DNA of 64,000 nucleotides, from the NCBI RefSeq assembly GCF_000021565.1, contig NC_012440.1, forward strand, positions 1,380,210 through 1,444,209, given 5' to 3'. Source of the stretch: Persephonella marina EX-H1. Its GTDB lineage: Bacteria; Aquificota; Aquificia; Aquificales; Hydrogenothermaceae. The translations under genes and the position numbers were made by a program. Below are positions 21,887 through 31,560 of the stretch, piece by piece; position 1 is the first letter of the stretch; the number at the start of each line of letters is the position of its first letter. Under the pieces are notes generated by a model, which ran no database searches, was not told the origin of the DNA, and saw only the letters and a program-made list of their open reading frames with translations.

Positions 21887-22510
21887 CTAACCTCTGTACA
21901 GTTTTTTCTTAAAAATATACTCCTCAACCTCAGGAAGTACAAGATACTTTATTGATCTGTTCTCTTTGACTCTCTGTCTTATCTCTGTTGAGGATATATC
22001 AATTCTTCTTGTATCATAGAAATAAACAGCTGTCTTTTCTTTTTCTATAATCTGACTTTCGGTTATAGTCTTCTGGAAGTTTTCCTTTAAGAATCTGTTT
22101 ACCTGATCCTTCGTGTCTTTTCCCCTCCCAACAACTATAAAACTACAGCTTTCAAGTAGTTTTTCAGGGTCTTTCCATCTTTTAAGTGTTAAAAATGCAT
22201 CAGTTCCAACAATAAATGATGGATAGTATCCTGTTTTTTCCCTGTAGACTTTTACAGTATCTATGGTGTAGGACTTTCCCTTTCTCTTTATCTCAAGATC
22301 GTCTATCTCAAAATAACTGTTATATCTTAAAGAAAGCCTCAGCATCTCTATTCTGTCTTCTGCTGAGGCTCTGCATTCAGGTTTCAAAGGGGAATGGTAA
22401 GCCGGGATAAATATTATTTTAGAAAGGGAGAAGAACTCCCTTATATCCTCAGCTATCCTTAGATGCCCTATATGTACAGGATCAAAACTTCCACCGTAAA
22501 GGGCTATCAT
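21887..22510 (-). CDS. nadD: Nicotinate-nucleotide adenylyltransferase
   Basis: A 207-residue NAD biosynthesis enzyme that adenylates nicotinate mononucleotide. It opens with MIALYGGSFDPVHIGHLRIAE, the GxFDPxHxGH nucleotidyltransferase motif, and ends with the ISSTEIRQRVKENRS signature (ISxTxIR). The length is normal. It lies 4 nt after htrA and 4 nt before clpS, so it is cotranscribed. Confidence 0.95.
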   Translation of the reverse strand: MIALYGGSFDPVHIGHLRIAEDIREFFSLSKIIFIPAYHSPLKPECRASAEDRIEMLRLSLRYNSYFEIDDLEIKRKGKSYTIDTVKVYREKTGYYPSFIVGTDAFLTLKRWKDPEKLLESCSFIVVGRGKDTKDQVNRFLKENFQKTITESQIIEKEKTAVYFYDTRRIDISSTEIRQRVKENRSIKYLVLPEVEEYIFKKKLYRG

Positions 22511-22514
22511 CTGT

Positions 22515-23924
22515 TTAATCTTTACCCTTCAGTATAGGTAGAACTGTGTATATTTTGGAATTTCCTCTCTGTACAAACAGAAGAACAGTCTCTTTATCTG
22601 CTGCTTCAGCCTTCTTGATAATATTCCAGAACTCATTTGCTGATTTAACAGGCTTTCTGTTTACTGAGAGGATGATATCTCCACTTCTGAGACCTGCCTC
22701 ATCTGCTACAGAACCGTACTTGACACCGTAGACAAAAACACCGTATGGGATTTTTGGAATTCTGTATTTCTCAACCATCTCAGGTGTTATATCCTGAACG
22801 ATCAGCCCGTATTTTGCCTCCATCTCTTCCATATTTTCAACAGAAACTGTCTCTTCCCACGGAACTGTCTTAACTTTTATATCAATTTTTCTTCCGTTTC
22901 TTATAACCGTTACGGTAACCTCAGTTCCCGGTGGGTTTCTCATAATAAGCTTCTGTAGATCGTTTATATCCTCAACCTCTTTTCCATTAACAGCAACAAT
23001 AATATCACCTGATTTTATACCAGCTTTTTTAGCAGGACCGTCCTCCATCACCTGGGAAACTAAAACACCTTTATCAACACCAAAATGTTCAGCAAGTTCA
23101 GGTGTTAGAGGCTGTATGATCACGCCTATCTTACTTCTTTTTACTTTTCCATATTTAAGAATCTGGTTCATAACCCATTTTGCCTGGTTTATAGGAACAG
23201 CAAATCCAAGACCCTGTGCACCTGCTATTATGGCTGTATTTATACCAACAACCTCACCTTCAAGGTTTATTAATGGTCCGCCTGAGTTTCCAGGATTTAT
23301 CGCTGCATCCGTCTGGATAAAGCCCTCACCTGGATGTCCCTCAATCGCTCTGTCTAAGGCTGAGACGATACCCATAGTTACAGTTCCGGAAAGTCCAAGT
23401 GGACTTCCGATAGCGATAACTGTTGCACCTACCCTGAGTTTATCAGAGTCTCCAAGCTTGAGAATATGCTTCTCAGCGTACTTATCTATACCTTTTTTGA
23501 AAGGAACAGCTATAACAGCAAGGTCGCTCAGCTTGTCCTTACCTATAACCTTAGCCTCTATAACCTTGTTGTTCTTGAATCTGACTTTAATGTTTGTGGC
23601 ATTCTCTATAACATGGTTGTTTGTAAGAAGGTAAACAAGCTTCTTCTTTTTGTCTATCTTTACGATAAATGCTGAGCCAAGTCCTTCCTGTCTCTGTGTA
23701 AACTCTCTCTCATCTGGAAACCCGAAAAAATCACCGAAAGGTGTTCCTGCAAAAGGATTTACCATCTTTACTTCTCTTATGGTAAAAACGGTAGCAACAC
23801 CAGGGGATACATTCTCAACTAACTTTATCCTTTCCTCTTCTATCTGGCGCATAAGAGTGGAAGCAAAAGATATGTTAAAGATCATTAGGGATGTAAAAAT
23901 CAGGATTAGATGTTTCTTTAACAT
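22515..23924 (-). CDS. htrA: Periplasmic serine protease, DegP/HtrA family
   Basis: A 469-residue protein with a signal peptide (1-21), a trypsin-like domain with catalytic His (TNNHVI), Asp (SDLAVI) and Ser (GNSGGP), a flexible LA-like loop (FAGTPFGDFFGFPDEREFTQRQ), then two PDZ domains (about 265-350 and 375-465; GVLVSQVMEDGPAKKAGIKSGD and GVFVYGVKYGSVADEAGLRSGD). It degrades or refolds misfolded exported proteins, relevant in a cell exporting many cytochromes and barrels. It heads an operon with nadD and clpS. Confidence 0.95.
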   Translation of the reverse strand: MLKKHLILIFTSLMIFNISFASTLMRQIEEERIKLVENVSPGVATVFTIREVKMVNPFAGTPFGDFFGFPDEREFTQRQEGLGSAFIVKIDKKKKLVYLLTNNHVIENATNIKVRFKNNKVIEAKVIGKDKLSDLAVIAVPFKKGIDKYAEKHILKLGDSDKLRVGATVIAIGSPLGLSGTVTMGIVSALDRAIEGHPGEGFIQTDAAINPGNSGGPLINLEGEVVGINTAIIAGAQGLGFAVPINQAKWVMNQILKYGKVKRSKIGVIIQPLTPELAEHFGVDKGVLVSQVMEDGPAKKAGIKSGDIIVAVNGKEVEDINDLQKLIMRNPPGTEVTVTVIRNGRKIDIKVKTVPWEETVSVENMEEMEAKYGLIVQDITPEMVEKYRIPKIPYGVFVYGVKYGSVADEAGLRSGDIILSVNRKPVKSANEFWNIIKKAEAADKETVLLFVQRGNSKIYTVLPILKGKD

Positions 23925-23993
23925 TTAATTTCCTCCGTATTTTTTGTTTTAATAATATAACTGTAATGTGAAATTTTAGTGAAGGAGTGTTCA

Positions 23994-24773
23994 TTGATTG
24001 AGGGACTTCTTGTTGATCTTGATGGGGTACTTGTAAAGGACGGTGAGCTTAACATTTTTGAGGATGCTCCTTTGTTTATAGAATTCCTTCATAAGAATAA
24101 TATACCTTTTAAGATAGCAACTAACAACTCAAGGAGACCACCTTCACAGATAGCCTCAATACTGAGAGAAAAAGGGCTGGATATAAATGATGATGATATA
24201 GTCTCCCCTCTGTCTGTAGCTCCAGAAGTTCTTAAGGAAAAAGGGATTAAAAGTTTATACATAATTGGGGCTCAAACGCTTAAGGATTACTTTAAGGAAA
24301 AAGGTTTTGATGTTAAGGATGATGAGAATGTTGAGGCTGTTGTTATTGGTATGGATAAAAGTCTGAACTTTCATAAATTAAAGGTGGTTACGACAGCTGT
24401 GAAAAGATTTAACGCAAAGATTTATGCACTCAACAGAAATCTGATATCGCAGGATGATGATGGGATGCTCTTTCCCGGTGTGGGATCAGTAGCAAAGATG
24501 TTTGCATATGCGTGTAATACAGATTTTGAGCATTTTGGAAAGATGAGCGATCTTTACAATGATGTTATATTCAGAAGTCTGGGAAAACCTGTTGAGAAAC
24601 TTGGTATAATAAGTGATGATCTGTTCGTTGATCTGAAAGGTTACGGATCTATTGGACTTACAACTATTTTTATAACAACAGGAAAATACAGGGTTGAGGA
24701 TATCAAAGATTTTGAACCTGATTATATATTTAACTCTCTTAAAGAGATAACGGAGTTTATGGGAGCAGATTGA
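23994..24773 (+). CDS. HAD-superfamily IIA phosphatase, NagD/PGP-like
   Basis: A 259-residue protein. The DLDGVL nucleophile motif begins at about residue 8 and the IATNNSRR motif II follows the NagD pattern; the C-terminal part has GIISDDLFVDLKG (acidic motif) and TTIFITTGK. The start is taken as TTG 23994, because the in-frame GTG at 23979 lies over the AAGGAG site, which is 6 nt from the TTG. The substrate is not predictable; phosphoglycolate or a sugar or nucleoside phosphate is usual for the class. It overlaps the next gene by 4 nt. Confidence 0.85.
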   Translation: MIEGLLVDLDGVLVKDGELNIFEDAPLFIEFLHKNNIPFKIATNNSRRPPSQIASILREKGLDINDDDIVSPLSVAPEVLKEKGIKSLYIIGAQTLKDYFKEKGFDVKDDENVEAVVIGMDKSLNFHKLKVVTTAVKRFNAKIYALNRNLISQDDDGMLFPGVGSVAKMFAYACNTDFEHFGKMSDLYNDVIFRSLGKPVEKLGIISDDLFVDLKGYGSIGLTTIFITTGKYRVEDIKDFEPDYIFNSLKEITEFMGAD

Positions 24774-25621
24774 TACAGAAGTTAAAACTTTATGCAAACT
24801 TAGTAAAATTTGAGCACACGATATTTGCGATCCCTTTTGTTCTTGCATCTGTATTCATACTTGAAAAGGGACTTCCTGATCTTGAAAAGGTCTTCTGGAT
24901 TTTGGTTGCAGCCATTGCAGGCAGAACAGCAGGAATGGCATTTAACAGATTTTTTGATCTTCCTTTTGACAGATTGAACCCGAGAAGTAAAAACTGGGTC
25001 TCTGTTACAGGTGCTGTAAAGGCTGGAGAGATATTGGCCCTTGCGATCGTATCATCTGGTATTCTTGTTTTCTCAGCATACCAGCTTAATAAACTCGCCT
25101 TTTATCTTTCTCCTATAGCGATACTTCTTCTTATAATCTATCCCCTCGGCAAGAGGTTTACTAACTTTGTTCACCTAATACTTGGGGCTGTTTATTTCAT
25201 TATTCCTGTTGCTGTTTCAGTTGCACTTAAAGGAACAGTTGAGATCTCAATGATCTTTCTTGGTCTTGGTATGGCTTTTTGGGTTGCAGGATTTGATATT
25301 TTTTATGCTCTACAGGATGTAGAGTTTGATAGGAAGGTTGGTGTTCACTCAATCCCTGCAAGGTTTGGAATAAAGAGAGCTATAATCTTTGCAAGGATTT
25401 TTCATTTCTTAACTTTTGTTTTCCTTGTTCTAACGGGGATTTATGCTGATCTTGGGAGTGTATATTTCTTCGGCCTTATAGTCCTGACAGGATTCCTAGT
25501 ATACGAACACTCACTTATAAAGGAGAATGACCTTTCTAAGATAAATGTGGCATTCTTTACTGTCAACGGTTATGTAAGTGTTCTTTATATGGTTTTTGTA
25601 ATTACAGATATATACCTGTGA
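24770..25621 (+). CDS. UbiA-family polyprenyltransferase (UbiA/MqnP type)
   Basis: A 283-residue protein with about eight transmembrane helices. The first Asp-rich motif is NRFFDLPFDRLNPRSKN and the second is DVEFDRKVGVHSIPARFG, both of which bind prenyl diphosphate through Mg. It attaches the isoprenoid tail to an aromatic quinone precursor at the inner membrane. The sequence type also fits MqnP of the futalosine menaquinone route, which I cannot separate from UbiA by eye. The TTG start overlaps the upstream stop (TTGA). A UbiE/MenG-like methyltransferase is encoded at 33026. Confidence 0.88.
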   Translation: MIQKLKLYANLVKFEHTIFAIPFVLASVFILEKGLPDLEKVFWILVAAIAGRTAGMAFNRFFDLPFDRLNPRSKNWVSVTGAVKAGEILALAIVSSGILVFSAYQLNKLAFYLSPIAILLLIIYPLGKRFTNFVHLILGAVYFIIPVAVSVALKGTVEISMIFLGLGMAFWVAGFDIFYALQDVEFDRKVGVHSIPARFGIKRAIIFARIFHFLTFVFLVLTGIYADLGSVYFFGLIVLTGFLVYEHSLIKENDLSKINVAFFTVNGYVSVLYMVFVITDIYL

Positions 25622-25669
25622 ATTTTTCATATATAATAAGGTCAACAGACAGAAAAGTGGAGGAAAAGG

Positions 25670-26125
25670 ATGTCAGCTAACTTCACGGATGTTTTGGAGA
25701 TAAAAAAGATTCTACCCCATAGATACCCATTTTTACTTTTAGACAGGATACTTGAGCTTGATCTTGAAAACCTTAAGGTAAAGGCTCTAAAAAATGTAAC
25801 TGTAAATGAGGAGTTTTTTAACGGGCATTTTCCTGAGTTCCCCGTTATGCCAGGTGTACTCATTATAGAGGCAATGGCTCAGGCAGGTGCATATCTTATG
25901 ATACAGAAGGCAAGGGCTGAAGGTATAGAGGGAGACTTTACAGTTCTTTTTGCAGGTATAGAGAACGCAAAGTTCAGAAAGCCCGTTGTACCGGGAGATC
26001 AGATCATATTTGAGGTGGAAGGACTGAACATAAAGAAGAGTATGGGGAAGATAAAAGCTGTGGCAACTGTTGATGGTAACGTTGTGTGTGAAGCAGTTCT
26101 TATGGCAGCCCTGAAAAAAAGCTGA
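25670..26125 (+). CDS. fabZ: 3-hydroxyacyl-ACP dehydratase FabZ
   Basis: A 151-residue hot-dog-fold enzyme of fatty acid elongation. LPHRYPFLLLDRI and NGHFPEFPVMPGVLIIEAMAQ carry the catalytic His and Glu. Length and motifs are standard. Its stop codon abuts the convergent radC stop with no intervening base. The SD is GGAGGAAAAG. Confidence 0.96.
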   Translation: MSANFTDVLEIKKILPHRYPFLLLDRILELDLENLKVKALKNVTVNEEFFNGHFPEFPVMPGVLIIEAMAQAGAYLMIQKARAEGIEGDFTVLFAGIENAKFRKPVVPGDQIIFEVEGLNIKKSMGKIKAVATVDGNVVCEAVLMAALKKS

Positions 26126-26815
26126 TCATATAAGTCCTTCTGAGCTGAAAGAGAAATAACCTTTCTTCCCTACTATTATATGGTCTAAAAGTTCAAAACC
26201 CATCTTTATTGATAGATCTTTTATAAGTCCTGTGAATTTTATATCTTCCTTAGAAGGCTCAGGGGATCCTTCTGGATGATTGTGAACGAGTATTATCCCG
26301 TAGGCGTTGTATCTTAAAGCAGGAATAAAGATATCCCTCGGTTTTATATTAACAATATTTAAAGATCCTACAGCTACAATTTCCTCACCAAGGAGCTGGT
26401 TCATCGTGTTTGTGTACAGAACTAACATCTTTTCCTGTTTTTCTTTTGAAAGCCATTTTATATGTTTGAAAACGTCTGAAGGTTTTTCAAAGATGATGCT
26501 CTCTTCATCCTCCTCAACCCTTTTTATTATCTCCCCTATGGACAGTATCTGTAATGCTTTTGCTTTACCTATACCCTTTATTTTTGTGAGATCCTCTATT
26601 TTTAGATCTTTCAGATCCTTCAGCTTTCTGTTCTTCAGTATTAGATCAGCAAGACCTAAAACATTAAGATCCTTTGTTCCCTGTCCTAAGGATAATGCAA
26701 GAAGTTCAATATCTGAAAGTGAGGATATCCCGTACTTTAGAGCTTTTTCCCTTGGCAGAAGATCTTCCGGAAGATCCTTAATTTTCTTTCTGTATATGTA
26801 CTTCTTAAAGTTCAT
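26126..26815 (-). CDS. radC: RadC-like JAB domain protein
   Basis: A 229-residue protein with an N-terminal helix-hairpin-helix-like region (DLTKIKGIGKAKALQIL, about 80-95) and a C-terminal JAB/MPN domain with the metal motif HNHPEGSPEPSKED. The family is called RadC after an old DNA-repair assignment that is not well supported; biochemical function is unknown. Single gene, divergent from the cyclophilin. Confidence 0.92.
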   Translation of the reverse strand: MNFKKYIYRKKIKDLPEDLLPREKALKYGISSLSDIELLALSLGQGTKDLNVLGLADLILKNRKLKDLKDLKIEDLTKIKGIGKAKALQILSIGEIIKRVEEDEESIIFEKPSDVFKHIKWLSKEKQEKMLVLYTNTMNQLLGEEIVAVGSLNIVNIKPRDIFIPALRYNAYGIILVHNHPEGSPEPSKEDIKFTGLIKDLSIKMGFELLDHIIVGKKGYFSFSSEGLI

Positions 26816-26886
26816 TCCATACCTTACTGTTATATAATTTCAATACATTTTAATTGAAAAATAAAAAAATTCAAAAGGAGGCTGTT

Positions 26887-27453
26887 ATGAGATTTTTTGC
26901 TGTTGTTCTGTTCACACTTTTTTCCTTTCTCTCAGTTAACGCAGGTGAAAATCCTGTTGTTAAAATGGAGACAAACTACGGCGATATCTATATTGAGCTC
27001 TATCCTGATAAGGCACCTAAGACTGTTGAGAACTTTTTAAGATATGTAAAGGAAGGTTTTTACAACGGGCTTATATTCCACAGGGTGATACCTGGATTTG
27101 TTATACAGGGCGGTGGATTTTATCCCGGAATGAAGTATAAAGAACCTACACATAAACCTGTTGTTAATGAGTCTGACAACGGTCTTTCCAACTTAAGGGG
27201 AACTATCGCAATGGCCAGAACACAGGATCCACACAGTGCAACATCCCAGTTTTATATAAACCTTAAGGACAACACGTTTCTTGATTATGGAAGAACACCA
27301 CAGAAATGGGGATACACAGTTTTCGGGAAGGTTATAAAGGGAATGGATGTTGTTGATAAGATATCAATGGTAAGAACGACCACAGTTGGTTATTTCAGAG
27401 ATGTTCCTGTTGAGCCTGTAGTTATAAAATCTGTTAAGATAGAAAAGCCTTAA
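26887..27453 (+). CDS. Secreted cyclophilin-type peptidyl-prolyl isomerase
   Basis: A protein of 188 residues from ATG 26887, which has GGAGG 6 nt upstream and a clean signal peptide (ending VNA/GEN); the longer frame from 26854 lacks both. Cyclophilin core motifs: [50 protein letters not shown] and [17 protein letters not shown]. It speeds proline isomerisation in the periplasm, complementing the parvulin at 9386. It ends convergently with hyuB, sharing stop-codon bases. Confidence 0.93.
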   Translation: MRFFAVVLFTLFSFLSVNAGENPVVKMETNYGDIYIELYPDKAPKTVENFLRYVKEGFYNGLIFHRVIPGFVIQGGGFYPGMKYKEPTHKPVVNESDNGLSNLRGTIAMARTQDPHSATSQFYINLKDNTFLDYGRTPQKWGYTVFGKVIKGMDVVDKISMVRTTTVGYFRDVPVEPVVIKSVKIEKP

Positions 27454-29009
27454 GGTTTACCGTATCCCCCTCCACCGGGGGTCTCTATCCTTATCCTGTC
27501 ACCTTTTTTCATTTTAACTGAGAACTTACCTTCTTTCAGTATCTTACCTTTCTCTGTGATTATATAATTTCTCCCTACCTCTCCTGGCTTTCCGCCAAAA
27601 AGTCCATACGGCGGTATTCTTCTTCTTTCTGATATTACAGTAACTTCAGCATCTGTTAATAGCTTTATCTCTCTTATGATACCGTCTCCACCTCTGAAAA
27701 GCCCCTCTCCACCTGAGTTTTTCCTTACAGAGTACTGTGTGACCATGAACGGATAAGCATACTCAAGGGCTTCAATGGGTGTGTTAAGTGTGTTTGTCAT
27801 ATGTGACTGGATCGCACTTTCACCATCACCACCTGCAAAGGCTCCCATTCCACCACCTATCGTCTCGTAGTATGTAAACTCTTTGTTCGTGTCTGGATCC
27901 TTCCCACCTATGGTTATATTGTTCATACTTCCCTGACTTGCTGAAGGTATGAATTCAGGCAATGCTTTTGATAACGCACCGAGGACAACATCCACAATCC
28001 TCTGTGATGTTTCAACATTTCCAGCTGAAACAGCTGAGGGTGGCGTAGCATCAACAACAGTCCCTTTTTTTGTTATTACCTTTATAGGCCTGAAACAGCC
28101 GTCATTTGTCGGGATGTTCTCCCTGATTAATGATCTGAACACATAAAAAACAGATGAGAGTGTTATAGATCTGACAGCGTTTATACTGCCGTTCACCTGA
28201 GGATCTGAATCGGAAAAATCAAGAAAAGCCTGATCATCATTTATCTCAAGTTTAAGGCTGATCTTTATATCCCTGTTTCCAACCCCATCATCCTCCATAT
28301 AATCCTCAAATGTATAGATACCGTCAGGAATATCCTTTATTCTCTTTCTCATAATCTTTTCAGAGTACTCAAGGAGCTTTTCCATATAAAACTCAACAGT
28401 GGATAGGGAGTATCTTTTAACCAGCTCTTCTATTCTTTTTATCCCTGTTATATTAGCCATTATCTGTGCATAAAAATCCCCTTCCCTCTCTTCAGGTGTT
28501 CTCACATTACCCTTTATAATATTAATTATTTCCTTATCTATCTCTCCCCTTTTAACAAGCTTGACAGGTGGTATAACTAAACCTTCCTGAAATATTGAGG
28601 TTGAGACAGGCATTGATCCGGCGGAGACTCCCCCAATATCCGCATGGTGTGCTCTATTTGCGACAAAAAATTTAAGACTCTTATCTATAAAAACAGGGGC
28701 TATCACTGTTATGTCAGGAAGGTGTGTTCCACCCATATATGGATCATTCAGTATAACCATATCCCCTTCATCAAATGAGCAGTTTTCTATAGCTGATTTA
28801 ACTGATGCTGACATAGACCCAAGATGGACGGGGATATGAGCCGCCTGTGATATAAGACAACCCTCTCTGTCAAATATGGCACAGGAGAAATCCTTTCTCT
28901 CCTTTATGTTAGGTGAGAATGCTGTTTTCTGGAGTATAACCCCCATCTCCTCTGCTATAGCTGAAAGCTTATTCTTGAATACTTCAAGCATTACAGGGTT
29001 TATCTCCAT
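27450..29009 (-). CDS. hyuB: Hydantoinase B/oxoprolinase family subunit
   Basis: A 519-residue protein of the HyuB family, which with HyuA hydrolyses or carboxylates cyclic amides or ketones using ATP. Motifs: [20 protein letters not shown] near the N-terminus, [21 protein letters not shown] in the middle, and [13 protein letters not shown] and [13 protein letters not shown] at the end. ATG 29009 follows GAGGGG and lies 1 nt after the hyuA stop; an in-frame GTG at 29024 is less likely. The substrate is unknown (hydantoin, 5-oxoproline and acetone-type are all possible). Confidence 0.88.
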   Translation of the reverse strand: MEINPVMLEVFKNKLSAIAEEMGVILQKTAFSPNIKERKDFSCAIFDREGCLISQAAHIPVHLGSMSASVKSAIENCSFDEGDMVILNDPYMGGTHLPDITVIAPVFIDKSLKFFVANRAHHADIGGVSAGSMPVSTSIFQEGLVIPPVKLVKRGEIDKEIINIIKGNVRTPEEREGDFYAQIMANITGIKRIEELVKRYSLSTVEFYMEKLLEYSEKIMRKRIKDIPDGIYTFEDYMEDDGVGNRDIKISLKLEINDDQAFLDFSDSDPQVNGSINAVRSITLSSVFYVFRSLIRENIPTNDGCFRPIKVITKKGTVVDATPPSAVSAGNVETSQRIVDVVLGALSKALPEFIPSASQGSMNNITIGGKDPDTNKEFTYYETIGGGMGAFAGGDGESAIQSHMTNTLNTPIEALEYAYPFMVTQYSVRKNSGGEGLFRGGDGIIREIKLLTDAEVTVISERRRIPPYGLFGGKPGEVGRNYIITEKGKILKEGKFSVKMKKGDRIRIETPGGGGYGKP

Positions 29010-29010
29010 A

Positions 29011-30984
29011 CTACCCCTCAACACTCAGAATTATATTCCCAAAATCATCCACATACCCTGAGGCAAACTCCGGTATTACTACCGTTGATGAATACTCAAC
29101 GATAATAGAAGGGGTATCTATAATATTTCCGGCTTTCAGTTTTTCCCTCTGTATAACAGCTGTTCTTATATATTTTCCGTTGAAGTAAACATCCCTGTAA
29201 CCGAGGATGGCTTCTCTGTCTATCCTTTTATCACCTTTTTCTATCTTTTTCAGAGAAGGCTTTTCAGTGATACCGTATGCTCTTAATCTTACATTTACTA
29301 TCTCTATATCTGTATCTTCCCTGCTGTACCCGTAGTACTTTCTGTGTGTCTCGTGAAATCTTTTATCTATACTATCCCCGTACGGAACAATAAGCTCATA
29401 AGACTGACCTTTGTATCTCATATCTAACAGGCTTTCCGTGATTATATCTTTACTATCAAACCCTTCTTCCATAAGATCCTTAAAAGCCTTTTCTTTTAAA
29501 GTTTTTATAACCTCCTCAAGATGTGGGATGATGCTTTCAGAATAAATGGACATCACTGTAAGGGAGTAATCCTTTATAACATCTGACATTAACATCCCAA
29601 ATGCTGAAAGAACACCTGGATTAACAGGTATTATCACCTCTGGTATGCCAAGTGATCTTGCAAGGAATGATGCGTGCAGTCCACCAGCACCACCGAATGA
29701 GAAAAGGGAAAACTCTTTTGGATCGTAACCTCTCTCTATTGATATCTTTCTTATAGCATCTTCCATCTTTATATTTGCAACTGTAAGTATACCTTCTGCT
29801 GTCTCGTAAGGATCAAGACCTGTTTCAGATGACAGTTTTTTCATGAGATCTTCCACCCTTTCGGGGTATATCCTCATATTCCCACCTAAGAACATCTCAG
29901 GAATAAGTCTGTTCAGGAAAAGATTTGCATCTGTGACTGTGATCCTTTCCCCTTTTCCGTAACATACAGGTCCCGGATCTGCTCCTGCACTTTCAGGTCC
30001 TACATTGAGTGATCCACCTTCATCTATGTAAGCTATAGATCCTCCTCCCGCTCCAACTGTATGTATGTCTATAACAGGAACTTTAACAGGAAGATCTGTT
30101 ATCTCATAATCTGTTGTAAATGGTATGCTCCCATCTAAAAGTGATACATCTGTAGATGTTCCTCCCATATCAAAAGTTATGATCTTTTCATAACCTGCCA
30201 TCTTTCCAAGCTGAAATGCACCAACAACACCTCCTGCAGGTCCAGAAAGAATCGTTCTTACAGATTCTTCTTTTGCCTTTTTTGGTGATATTGATCCACC
30301 GTTTGACTGCATTATTAAAAGTCTGTCATCCTCTGATATATTCTCCTCAAGATGTGATATATACCTGTCCATAACAGGCATGACGTAGCTGTTTAAAACA
30401 ACCGTTGATGATCTCTCATACTCCCTGAACTCTGGAAGTATCTGTGATGATATGGATACATAGAAATGATCTGACAGCTTTTCTTTCAGTGTTTTCTCAT
30501 GTTCTGGATTTAGAAAAGAGAATAAAAAGCAGACAGCAACAGACTGGACGGAACTTTCCTTAAGTTTTTTTATCAGTTCATCTATCTCTTCCTCAGATAT
30601 ATCCTTTACTATCTCCCCTTTTGAGTTTACACGGCAGTCTATACCGAATCTTAGATCTTCCGGAACTATAGACTCCTTCCTTCTGTAATGTAGGTTGTAA
30701 AGCTCCTTTCTGTTCTGTCTTCCTATAAAGATGATATCTTCAAAGCCTTTATTTGTTACAAATGCGGTTTTTGAACCTTTCCTCTCAAGTATTGCGTTTG
30801 TCGCAACGGTTGAGCCGTGAATTATATACCTTTTCTTTCCTCCTGCTACCTTTTCTATTCCTTCTAAAACGGCCTCTGCAGGGTTTGATGGGGTTGATAG
30901 CAGTTTGTATATACCCCATCTATCTCCCTCTTTATAGACGATATCGGTAAATGTTCCTCCTGTATCTACACCGATCACTACCAT
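29011..30984 (-). CDS. hyuA: Hydantoinase A/oxoprolinase family subunit
   Basis: A protein of 657 residues from ATG 30984 (MVVIGVDTGGTFTDIV), whose N-terminal acetate-kinase-like ATP motif is standard for HyuA; a longer frame to 31026 overlaps the upstream gene. Other motifs: GSTVATNAILERKG, ITFDMGGTSTDVSL and FSFGGAGGLHASFLARSLG. It is the ATP-binding partner of HyuB. The ribosome-binding site at 30984 is weak (AGAAAAG), so translation may be coupled to the zinc-ribbon gene, whose stop is 5 nt upstream. Confidence 0.88.
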   Translation of the reverse strand: MVVIGVDTGGTFTDIVYKEGDRWGIYKLLSTPSNPAEAVLEGIEKVAGGKKRYIIHGSTVATNAILERKGSKTAFVTNKGFEDIIFIGRQNRKELYNLHYRRKESIVPEDLRFGIDCRVNSKGEIVKDISEEEIDELIKKLKESSVQSVAVCFLFSFLNPEHEKTLKEKLSDHFYVSISSQILPEFREYERSSTVVLNSYVMPVMDRYISHLEENISEDDRLLIMQSNGGSISPKKAKEESVRTILSGPAGGVVGAFQLGKMAGYEKIITFDMGGTSTDVSLLDGSIPFTTDYEITDLPVKVPVIDIHTVGAGGGSIAYIDEGGSLNVGPESAGADPGPVCYGKGERITVTDANLFLNRLIPEMFLGGNMRIYPERVEDLMKKLSSETGLDPYETAEGILTVANIKMEDAIRKISIERGYDPKEFSLFSFGGAGGLHASFLARSLGIPEVIIPVNPGVLSAFGMLMSDVIKDYSLTVMSIYSESIIPHLEEVIKTLKEKAFKDLMEEGFDSKDIITESLLDMRYKGQSYELIVPYGDSIDKRFHETHRKYYGYSREDTDIEIVNVRLRAYGITEKPSLKKIEKGDKRIDREAILGYRDVYFNGKYIRTAVIQREKLKAGNIIDTPSIIVEYSSTVVIPEFASGYVDDFGNIILSVEG

Positions 30985-30989
30985 CTTTT

Positions 30990-31472
30990 CTAATTTCTTA
31001 CCCAGTGAACCCTCGCGTACTTCCATCCTTCTGGATACTGAATTATCAGATCTCCCTTATAAGCTCTGTGAACAGCCTCACCTATTCTTCTTGCAAGATG
31101 TTCATAGGTTGTTGTCACTACAATCTTCCCGTCTTCCTCTTTTATCTCAATAATTCTTTCCAGAGGTCTGTAAGCCATCTCCTCCTCTTCTGTATTTTTT
31201 ATAAGATTGATGATCTCGTCTTTATGTTCTTTAAGAAACTCACCTTCCAGAACAACATACCCACCTTCATACCTGTCCTCTATTCTTCTACATGCCGGAC
31301 ATACTATACTTTCAGCATTCTCCGGAACTGGCTCAATCCATTCAAATATACCGTCGTGAAAAACAACACCACACTTTTTACATACAGATGGATCGTGGTA
31401 CTTCTCCTTTGTAAAGTAAGGATCGTGAATGTACTCCTTTATCAGTCTGTCCTTTCTGATACTCTTTCCCAT
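30990..31472 (-). CDS. Zinc-ribbon protein of the BCAM0308-like family
   Basis: A protein of 160 residues from ATG 31472, which has an excellent AAGGAGGG site. An N-terminal KSIRKDRLIKEYIHDPYF region precedes a zinc ribbon (CKKCGVVFHDGIFEW ... CPACRR) and a C-terminal alpha/beta part (PLERIIEIKEEDGKIVVTTTYEHLARRIGEAVHRAYKG). The family has no settled function; the tail resembles ribosome- or RNA-associated proteins. It begins a minus-strand operon with hyuA and hyuB. Confidence 0.75.
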   Translation of the reverse strand: MGKSIRKDRLIKEYIHDPYFTKEKYHDPSVCKKCGVVFHDGIFEWIEPVPENAESIVCPACRRIEDRYEGGYVVLEGEFLKEHKDEIINLIKNTEEEEMAYRPLERIIEIKEEDGKIVVTTTYEHLARRIGEAVHRAYKGDLIIQYPEGWKYARVHWVRN

Positions 31473-31560
31473 CGGAACCCTCCTTAGCACTATTATGCCT
31501 TAATTAATATAAAAATAGGTTACAATTATATCAATAAAACCTTACTCAAGAGGTGGGAAA

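Noticed and set aside
26838-26859. TTTCAAT-N8-ATTGAAA inverted repeat between radC and the cyclophilin gene
   Set aside because: Short arms in very AT-rich DNA and no partner regulator or second copy seen; could be chance.
30951-31487. 178-codon plus-strand frame opposite the zinc-ribbon gene and start of hyuA
   Set aside because: Composition is typical of antisense translation (Ser/Leu/Tyr-rich), and the opposite strand carries recognised domains with a strong SD.
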